From Bacteroidaceae bacterium (GTDB lineage Bacteria > Bacteroidota > Bacteroidia > Bacteroidales > Bacteroidaceae): 44,906 nt of DNA. Shown piece after piece: positions 25,575 through 32,487 of this stretch (its first letter is position 1; every line of letters starts with the position of its first letter). The stretch spans positions 1 to 44,906 of the forward strand of contig JAKSLM010000020.1 in the NCBI GenBank assembly GCA_024401225.1. Reading direction: 5' to 3'. Both the position numbers and the translations under genes were made by a program. The notes beneath the pieces are model-generated. The model saw nothing but the letters and a program-made list of their open reading frames with translations, was not told the origin of the DNA and did not search any database.

Positions 25575-28568
25575 ATGATAAAAATAAGACATATCCTCAT
25601 AGCTGTAGCCCTTCTGGCATCATCTGCCATACAAGGACAAACGCTAACAAAGATACTTACCGACTACGCTGCCAAATACGAGTCGCCAAGTGAGCGCGTA
25701 GCCAAAGTGAAATATGAGAGACATGAGATTGATGATGCCAATCAGTCGCTCACCATCTACATGAGTGGTGGTATGCAGGAACACAACTTCACCCCTGAGA
25801 AGGTTGACGCCATATACAATCAGCTTCGCGCCATTCTGCCTGCCGAACTCAAGAACTACAAGATTGCACTCATCACAGACAATCATAAGATAGAGGACCT
25901 TGTGCCAAACTTCTTCCGCAAAGGCAAGAAGGCAGAGGATCGCATGTACCAGGATGGATTCAGAAGCAATCGTCAGGCTCCGTGGGTAACCAATATCTCA
26001 CGCCCTTACCGTGCCACAAAGGGACTCGAGGGCAACCACATCGCCCTGTGGCAGAGCCATGGACGCTATTACCGTCACGAGAAAGACGACTGGTACTGGC
26101 AGCGTCCTCGCCTGTTCTGTACTACTGAGGACCTCTTCACCCAAACCTTTGTCGTACCATACATCATCCCTATGCTTCAGAATGCTGGAGCCGTAGTATT
26201 CACTCCAAGAGAGCGCGACTGGCAACGCAACGAGGTGATAGTCGACAACGATCAACCAAATCGTAACGGTACATTCATCGAGACCAACAGCAAGAACCCA
26301 GACAAGCAGCGTTGGGCCGTGAGCCCATTGCATGGATATGCAAATTTGAAGACAAAGTATCAGTCGACCGACAATCCATTCACAATGGGGTCTGCACGCT
26401 ACATAGCCACAGATACCGAATCCAAGGATGAAGCACAGGCAAAGTGGATCCCAAACATTCCAGAGGACGGTCGCTATGCGGTCTATGTTAGCTATCACTC
26501 GTTTGAGAACTCCACTACCGAGGCTCACTACACAGTCTACCACAAAGGTGGAATGACCGAGTTCACAGTCAATCAGCGCATGGGAGGCGGTACATGGGTG
26601 TATCTCGGTACCTTCGATTTTGCAAAGGGCGAGCACGACTTTGGCATGGTGCGCCTCAGCAACATCACTTCTTCAGCCGGTCTCATATCAGCTGATGCTG
26701 TACGCTTCGGCGGAGGTATGGGAAATGTTGTGCCTCTCACGACGGAGCGCGTTGCTGCAATGGATCAGATCAAGCATCTGCTCAACGATACCATTGTGGT
26801 CGACTCCATGCTCAACGACTCCACTCCATACACACCACTACAGCTCGACTCTCTGTATCAGGCCACGGTGACATGCAACAATCGCATGGTCGATTCGCTT
26901 GCTATCTTAGTCAATCAGCCTTCGCCTATCACTCCATCGCAGTTGCCTCGCTTTGCTGAGGCTGCAAAATACTCAGCCCTTTGGTATGGATTCCCTTACG
27001 AGATTCATTCGGAAAAGTTCGGGGCAAACGAATACAACAATGATATTCGTTCGCGATCGATGATCATCAACCGCCTGGCTGGAGGAAGTGCCATCATGCC
27101 CGACACTACAGGTATGAAGGTGCCACTCGAACTTAGCATGGCGTTCCATTCCGATGCAGGATTCAAGAAGGACCATAGCCTTGTTGGTTCGCTGTCCATC
27201 TACACCACCGACTGCTACGATGGTCAGACGGCAGCCCGACTCGACCGCTATACAAGTCGCGACCTCACGAGCATGATGCTCACAAACCTCACTACCGACC
27301 TCGCCAAGTATGGATGGGTGGTACGCAACCTGTGGAACCGCGACTATGGAGAGTCGCGCGACCCTCGCCTACCAGCCTGCATCCTCGAGATGCTGTCGCA
27401 CCAGAACTTTGCCGATATGCGTCTGGGCTACGATCCTCGCTTCAAGTTCGACTTCTGCCGCTCGGTCTACAAGTCGATCGTCAAGTATCTTGCCACTATC
27501 CATCGCCGTCCATACGTCATTCAACCATTGCCGGTACACAACTTTGCCACATCTCTCGATGAGGAGAAGGATATGGTTCGCCTCTCATGGGACGAGACGG
27601 TCGATCCGCTTGAACCAACAGCACGTCCGCACCATTACATAGTTTACACTCGTGTCGATAGCAACGGTTTCAACAATGGAGTCATCGTGAACAACAACGA
27701 GTGCAAGATTGATGTCATCCCTGGCCATGTCTATTCCTTCAAGGTGACAGCTGTCAATGATGGAGGCGAGAGTTTTCCAAGCGAGATTTTGTCAGCCCAC
27801 ATCTCCAACCAAAGCAAGGGTCAGATACTCATCGTCAATGCTTTCACACGCCTTGAAGGTCCTGCTTCTATATGTACAGACAAGCAACTGGGCTTTGACC
27901 TCGATGCCGACCCTGGCGTTCAGTATGGTGCCTTTGCCGGTTTCTGCGGACGCCAGAAGAACTTCAATCCAAAGACTATGGGATCCGACAGCGGTTGCGG
28001 AGCCAGTGGAAGCGATCTTGAGGGTAAGATAATAATGGGCAACACCTTCGACTATCCATACATTCATGGCCGTTCCATTGCCAAGGCAGGTGGCTACTCC
28101 TACTGCTCAGTCAGCGAGGAGGCGCTCAACAGCGGTAAAGCCAACATGGCCAACTACAAGATGGTTGATGTGATATATGGCGTGCAGAAGGATTTCAACC
28201 CTGCCACACGCGCCAAACTCGATGCCTATGCAGCCAAGGGCGGACGCTACCTTGTGAGCGGAGCCAATCTCAACGACTCCATCTCCGTTACTGACAAAAG
28301 CATCACAGGCATTAACGGATGTGGCACATCATTCAGCATCTATCGCGAGATGAATCAGTATTCCTACAGCGTGCCACGTCCATCAGTACTTCCTGGCGAC
28401 GATACTCACTTCCCTATCCTCACATATTCCGATGGCCAATCGGCAGCCATAGCTCACGATGGTCAGGACTACAAGAGTATTGAGGCTGGATTCCCATTCG
28501 AGGCCATCACCGACCGCACTAAGGCTGACGCGCTGATGAAGGCTTTCATCAGTTTCCTGTTGCCTTAA
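25575..28568 (+). CDS. Secreted N-acetylmuramoyl-L-alanine amidase-like protein with golvesin-like insertion and FN3 domain
   Basis: A 997-residue exported protein (signal peptide near residues 5-22), of a type often labelled xanthan lyase in Bacteroidetes genomes. Amidase_3-like motifs are split: WQSHGRYY (His162) and TTEDLFTQ (Glu185) before, and FHSDAGF (His525) plus ACILEMLSHQNFADM (Glu605) after, an inserted golvesin/Xly-like beta domain at about 275-385 (WIPNIPEDGRYAVYVSYHSFENSTT). A fibronectin-III-like segment follows (about 650-740, HHYIVYTRVDS...VYSFKVTAVNDGGES), then an unrecognised C-terminal region of about 230 residues. Expected target is peptidoglycan; polysaccharide cannot be excluded. 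Confidence 0.82.
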   Translation: MIKIRHILIAVALLASSAIQGQTLTKILTDYAAKYESPSERVAKVKYERHEIDDANQSLTIYMSGGMQEHNFTPEKVDAIYNQLRAILPAELKNYKIALITDNHKIEDLVPNFFRKGKKAEDRMYQDGFRSNRQAPWVTNISRPYRATKGLEGNHIALWQSHGRYYRHEKDDWYWQRPRLFCTTEDLFTQTFVVPYIIPMLQNAGAVVFTPRERDWQRNEVIVDNDQPNRNGTFIETNSKNPDKQRWAVSPLHGYANLKTKYQSTDNPFTMGSARYIATDTESKDEAQAKWIPNIPEDGRYAVYVSYHSFENSTTEAHYTVYHKGGMTEFTVNQRMGGGTWVYLGTFDFAKGEHDFGMVRLSNITSSAGLISADAVRFGGGMGNVVPLTTERVAAMDQIKHLLNDTIVVDSMLNDSTPYTPLQLDSLYQATVTCNNRMVDSLAILVNQPSPITPSQLPRFAEAAKYSALWYGFPYEIHSEKFGANEYNNDIRSRSMIINRLAGGSAIMPDTTGMKVPLELSMAFHSDAGFKKDHSLVGSLSIYTTDCYDGQTAARLDRYTSRDLTSMMLTNLTTDLAKYGWVVRNLWNRDYGESRDPRLPACILEMLSHQNFADMRLGYDPRFKFDFCRSVYKSIVKYLATIHRRPYVIQPLPVHNFATSLDEEKDMVRLSWDETVDPLEPTARPHHYIVYTRVDSNGFNNGVIVNNNECKIDVIPGHVYSFKVTAVNDGGESFPSEILSAHISNQSKGQILIVNAFTRLEGPASICTDKQLGFDLDADPGVQYGAFAGFCGRQKNFNPKTMGSDSGCGASGSDLEGKIIMGNTFDYPYIHGRSIAKAGGYSYCSVSEEALNSGKANMANYKMVDVIYGVQKDFNPATRAKLDAYAAKGGRYLVSGANLNDSISVTDKSITGINGCGTSFSIYREMNQYSYSVPRPSVLPGDDTHFPILTYSDGQSAAIAHDGQDYKSIEAGFPFEAITDRTKADALMKAFISFLLP

Positions 28569-28623
28569 AAACGTGACGGTCCATACATTTTGACTCAAAA
28601 TAAAAAATTATTCAAGAAATATC

Positions 28624-28941
28624 ATGTACAAGATTCAAGCTAACGCCTCAGGCACACGATGCATCGAGATCACCGAGCAGCATCTTGCCACCATCGAGAA
28701 GTACTCGCTTCTCAAAGGCCTCATCCCATCCAATGGCATTGTTGACGAGACCACTCTTGAGACTCTAAAGCACAACGCAAAGTCGTACATCCTTAATAAC
28801 AGCGACTGCAACGACCTTGCCGACCTTGCTTTCAATGTACTCTACCATAACAACATGAAAGTGTTTGGTCTCAAAGAGCTCATCATGCTCTACGTAGGAT
28901 GGCGTGATTCTAAGACTGCAGAAGAAGAACCTATAGCATGA
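28624..28941 (+). CDS. Small conserved-looking protein, unknown function
   Basis: A 105-residue protein with no signal peptide or membrane helix. It is acidic and probably mostly helical (CIEITEQHLATIEKYSLLKGLIP, TLETLKHNAKSYILNNSDCNDLADLAFNVLYHNN). No family is recognised. It lies 55 nt after the amidase gene and 20 nt before ygiQ, so it is probably co-transcribed with ygiQ. The codon use is like its neighbours, which supports a real gene. Confidence 0.72.
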   Translation: MYKIQANASGTRCIEITEQHLATIEKYSLLKGLIPSNGIVDETTLETLKHNAKSYILNNSDCNDLADLAFNVLYHNNMKVFGLKELIMLYVGWRDSKTAEEEPIA

Positions 28942-28961
28942 ACTAATAACTCCTGACTCAC

Positions 28962-30830
28962 GTGTATTGGTTACCTACCACAAAAAAAGAACTTGAGCGT
29001 CTGGGCTGGGACGAACTGGATGTCATCCTCTTCTCAGGCGATGCTTATGTCGACCATCCATCATTTGGTGCGGCAGTCATAGGGCGTGTGCTTGAGGCTG
29101 AGGGCCTACGCGTAGCCATTGTGCCTCAGCCCGACTGGCATGGCGACTTCCGCGACTTCAAGAAGCTGGGGCGTCCGCGCCTCTTCTTCGGCATCTCGCC
29201 AGGATGTATGGATAGTATGGTCAACAAATACACAGCCAACAAGCGCCTTCGCAGCGAGGACGCTTATTCGCCCGACGGACGCCACGACATGCGTCCTGAG
29301 TACCCGACCATCGTCTACACCAACATCCTCAAGCAGCTCTACCCCGACGTACCGGTAGTACTTGGAGGCATCGAGGCTTCGCTGCGTCGACTCACTCACT
29401 ACGACTACTGGAGCGACTCACTCCAGAAGACCATCCTCGTCCCTTCTCATGCCGACCTCCTGGTCTACGGCATGGGTGAGAAGCCACTCACCGAACTGGC
29501 TCATCTGCTTCAAGAGACCGCTGACCGACAGGATGCTCCTATCGATGTCCACACCTTCCGCAACCTCATGCTCCGCTTCCCTTTGCGCCAGTCGGTCATG
29601 CTCATGCAGAAGAAGGAGATTCCTGGAGGCATTAAGGACGATGACATCGTGCTGCACAGCCACGCTGAGTGTCTGAAGGACAAGATCAAGCAAGCGGAGA
29701 ACTTCCGCCACATCGAGGAGGAGTCGAACAAATACCAGGCTCAGCGCATCATCCAGGAGGTCGACGGACTCTATGCCGTAGTCACTCCACCTTATCAGCC
29801 AATGACTCAGGATGAGCTCGACCGCTCGTTCGACTTGCCATACACGCGCCTGCCCCATCCTAAGTACAAGGGCAAACGCATCCCAGCCTACGACATGATC
29901 AAGTTCTCTGTATGCATGCATCGAGGCTGTTTCGGAGGCTGCGCCTTCTGCACCATCTCTGCCCATCAGGGTAAGTTCATCACCTCTCGAAGCAAGGAGA
30001 GCATACTACGCGAAGTGAAGGAGATAGTCAAGCTGCCCGACTTCAAGGGCTATCTGAGCGACCTTGGTGGTCCATCAGCCAACATGTACGCCATGCACGG
30101 CAAGAACCTCGAGCTCTGCCACAAGTGCAAGCGCCCTTCGTGCATCCATCCAGGCGTGTGCAAGAACCTCAACACCGACCATTCGCAGTTGCTCGATATC
30201 TACAAGGCTGTCGATGCTATCGACGGCATAAAGAAGTCGTTCATCGGAAGCGGTGTGCGCTACGACCTTCTCTTGCACGACACAGGCGACGAACGTATCA
30301 ATAAGGTCAACATGCGCTACACACGCGAGCTCATCACTCGCCACGTTTCGGGCCGACTGAAGGTGGCTCCTGAACACACGAGCGACCGCGTGCTCAACCT
30401 CATGCGCAAACCCTCGTTCCAACTCTTCTACGACTTCAAGCGCATCTTCGACCGTATCAATAAGGAGGAGCATCTCAACCAGCAGATCATCCCATACTTC
30501 ATATCCAGCCATCCAGGCTGTACAGCCGAGGACATGGCCGACCTCGCCGTGCGCACCAAGGACCTTTCGTTCCAACTCGAGCAGGTGCAGGACTTCACGC
30601 CTACACCAATGACGGTATCGACCGAGGCATGGTACACCGGTGTGCACCCTTACACACTCGAGCCCGTGTTCTCTGCCAAGACACAGAAGGACAAGCTTGC
30701 CCAGCGACAGTTCTTCTTCTGGTATAAACCGGGAGAGAAGAACAATATCATCCGCGAATTACGAAGGATGAACCGCCCGGATCTCATCGACCGACTCTTC
30801 GGAAAGGAACCTCCAAAGCGACGTCGATAG
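28962..30830 (+). CDS. ygiQ: YgiQ family radical SAM protein
   Basis: A 622-residue radical S-adenosylmethionine protein of the YgiQ family; the reaction is unknown. The start is a GTG at 28962, giving MYWLPTTKKELERLGWDELDV, the expected family N-terminus. The N-terminal part (to about 250) has the VILFSGDAYVDHPSFGAAVIG block. The radical SAM cluster motif is CFGGCAFC (Cys323, Cys327, Cys330). A further Cys-rich motif CHKCKRPSCIHPGVC at about 387-401 is typical of the family. The C-terminal region ends in basic residues (PPKRRR). Confidence 0.94.
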   Translation: MYWLPTTKKELERLGWDELDVILFSGDAYVDHPSFGAAVIGRVLEAEGLRVAIVPQPDWHGDFRDFKKLGRPRLFFGISPGCMDSMVNKYTANKRLRSEDAYSPDGRHDMRPEYPTIVYTNILKQLYPDVPVVLGGIEASLRRLTHYDYWSDSLQKTILVPSHADLLVYGMGEKPLTELAHLLQETADRQDAPIDVHTFRNLMLRFPLRQSVMLMQKKEIPGGIKDDDIVLHSHAECLKDKIKQAENFRHIEEESNKYQAQRIIQEVDGLYAVVTPPYQPMTQDELDRSFDLPYTRLPHPKYKGKRIPAYDMIKFSVCMHRGCFGGCAFCTISAHQGKFITSRSKESILREVKEIVKLPDFKGYLSDLGGPSANMYAMHGKNLELCHKCKRPSCIHPGVCKNLNTDHSQLLDIYKAVDAIDGIKKSFIGSGVRYDLLLHDTGDERINKVNMRYTRELITRHVSGRLKVAPEHTSDRVLNLMRKPSFQLFYDFKRIFDRINKEEHLNQQIIPYFISSHPGCTAEDMADLAVRTKDLSFQLEQVQDFTPTPMTVSTEAWYTGVHPYTLEPVFSAKTQKDKLAQRQFFFWYKPGEKNNIIRELRRMNRPDLIDRLFGKEPPKRRR

Positions 30831-30938
30831 TTTCCCAAGACAATACTTGAACACTCAAGACAACACGCAATCTCCAAGATTAAATATATAAACAACACTT
30901 TATCTTATCTACCAACGAACAAAAAACTAATCTCAAAT

Positions 30939-32378
30939 ATGAAACATCTATTTACCACACTGTTTGCACTCTTGTGCAGCATTTCACATCTCAGCGCACA
31001 GGACTTCGATCGCTACTTCGAAGACAACACTCTGCGCCTCGACTACATCTTTGCGGGCAATGCAAAGGAACAGCACATCTACTTTGAGCAGATGTTCAAA
31101 CAGAAGAAGTGGGCAGGACGCAAAAACCGCCTTGCCGAGAAGTTCCTCAATGGTAACGGACAGATTACAGTCAAGGATAAGGCTACGGGCCAGGTCATCT
31201 ACGTATGGACTTTTTCCACTCTGTTTCAGGAGTGGTTGCTCGACGACGAGGCAAAGCGTGTGGACCGTGCCTTCGAGTCCAGCTATAACATCCCATTCCC
31301 TAAGGCACCTATCGATGTTGAGGTCACTCTGACCGATAATCATCAGAAGGTCACCACACGCATGAGCCACACCATCGATCCTAAGGACATACTCATCCGT
31401 CCTATCGGCGACAACGGCATCCCATTCCACTACGTATGGAAGGGGGCGGGTGAGGACTCCAAGCCTACTGCACAGGCACCAGCCGATGAACCTCGCAATG
31501 GTAAGGGACGCAACTATGTAGCTTCGGACTACGATCCATTTGAGGGAGTCAACCTCACCGACTGTATCGACCTTGCCATAGTGGCAGAAGGCTACACCGA
31601 GGCACAGATGGGTAAGTTCTATGCCGACTGCCAGCGTGCCGTTGATGCCCTGTTTGCATGGGAGCCATTCAAGTCGCTCAAGAATCGATTCAACGTGGTA
31701 GGCGTAGCGTGCCCATCGCGCGAAGCCGGTCCATCCGTGCCTCATCGCCACACATGGAAGACCACAGCTGTCAACACTCACTACGATACCTTCTACAGCG
31801 ACCGCTACCTCACTTCGCAGGACATGCATCGCATCTACGATGTGTTGAGTGGAGTGCCATTCGAACACATCATGGTGCTTGTCAACTCCGACACCTACGG
31901 TGGTGGCGGCATCTACAATCAGGTTACCTTCTCTACAAGCGATCACCCTACATTCAAGGAGGTGTTCGTGCATGAGTTCGGGCACTCGTACGGTGGACTT
32001 GCCGACGAGTACGCATACGACGATCAGGATTCGGAATGGTATCCTAACGACACCGAGCCTTGGGAACCAAACATCACCACTCTCAAGGACTTCAACTCCA
32101 AGTGGGCTGACCTCATGCCAAAGAAGACTCCTATCCCTACACCTCTCGATCCTAAGGTGCCAAACTTCAAACTCATCAGCAAGGACGATGTGAAGGCTAT
32201 GGAAGCACTCAACAAATGTACCCAGGTGGTTGGTGTATTCGAAGGTGCCGGCTACCAGTCGAAAGGTTGCTACCGTCCTGCTCAGGAGTGCCGTATGAAG
32301 ATCAACGAGGTGCAGGACTTCTGCCCAGTATGTGCTCGCGCCATACGCCGCATCACCGACTTCTACACAGCTAAATAA
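30939..32378 (+). CDS. M64 family (IgA1-type) metallopeptidase
   Basis: A 479-residue exported zinc peptidase of family M64, the family of the Clostridium ramosum IgA peptidase. The signal peptide is LFTTLFALLCSISHLSAQ. An N-terminal beta domain (about 20-150; YFEDNTLRLDYIFAGNAKEQHIYFE) precedes the peptidase domain from about 205 (LTDCIDLAIVAEGYTEAQM). The metal site is HEFGHSYGGLADEYAYDD (His345, His349), where a downstream Asp can complete the ligands. A C-terminal CRMKINEVQDFCPVC matches the family's end. Activity on immunoglobulin is not shown by sequence; most Bacteroidetes members are uncharacterised. It is preceded by 108 nt with no clear promoter. Confidence 0.9.
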   Translation: MKHLFTTLFALLCSISHLSAQDFDRYFEDNTLRLDYIFAGNAKEQHIYFEQMFKQKKWAGRKNRLAEKFLNGNGQITVKDKATGQVIYVWTFSTLFQEWLLDDEAKRVDRAFESSYNIPFPKAPIDVEVTLTDNHQKVTTRMSHTIDPKDILIRPIGDNGIPFHYVWKGAGEDSKPTAQAPADEPRNGKGRNYVASDYDPFEGVNLTDCIDLAIVAEGYTEAQMGKFYADCQRAVDALFAWEPFKSLKNRFNVVGVACPSREAGPSVPHRHTWKTTAVNTHYDTFYSDRYLTSQDMHRIYDVLSGVPFEHIMVLVNSDTYGGGGIYNQVTFSTSDHPTFKEVFVHEFGHSYGGLADEYAYDDQDSEWYPNDTEPWEPNITTLKDFNSKWADLMPKKTPIPTPLDPKVPNFKLISKDDVKAMEALNKCTQVVGVFEGAGYQSKGCYRPAQECRMKINEVQDFCPVCARAIRRITDFYTAK

Positions 32379-32394
32379 ATATGTAGTTTTGGTT

Positions 32395-32482
32395 ATATAA
32401 TCCGAATTCACAATTGGTATAATTAGGACTCATAACTGATATAATCCGAATTCACAATTGACAATAATTTAACCCACAATTG
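32395..32482. repeat. Four-unit 22-nt tandem array
   Basis: Four adjacent 22-nt units fill nearly all of the 109-nt gap between the M64 gene and the glycosidase gene. Units 1 (32395-32416) and 3 (32439-32460) are identical and contain CCGAATTCACAATTG. Unit 2 (32417-32438) matches unit 1 at 15 of 22 positions, unit 4 (32461-32482) at 13 of 22, and all end in CAnAAyTG. The unit sequence is unrelated to the CCTTGCAAGG arrays, but the unit length is the same. Confidence 0.85.
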
Positions 32483-32487
32483 AAAAA

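Noticed and set aside
30836-30880. Degenerate ~20-nt repeat (CAAGACAA-like) ahead of the M64 gene
   Set aside because: CAAGA occurs at 30836, 30856 and 30875, but the spacing is irregular and the rest of the units do not align well.
30984-32411. 475-codon open frame on the minus strand opposite the M64 peptidase
   Set aside because: It is exactly codon-aligned with the M64 gene. An open antisense frame in that register only needs the sense gene to avoid TTA, CTA and TCA codons, which fits biased codon use. The translation looks like no known protein and has no start context.
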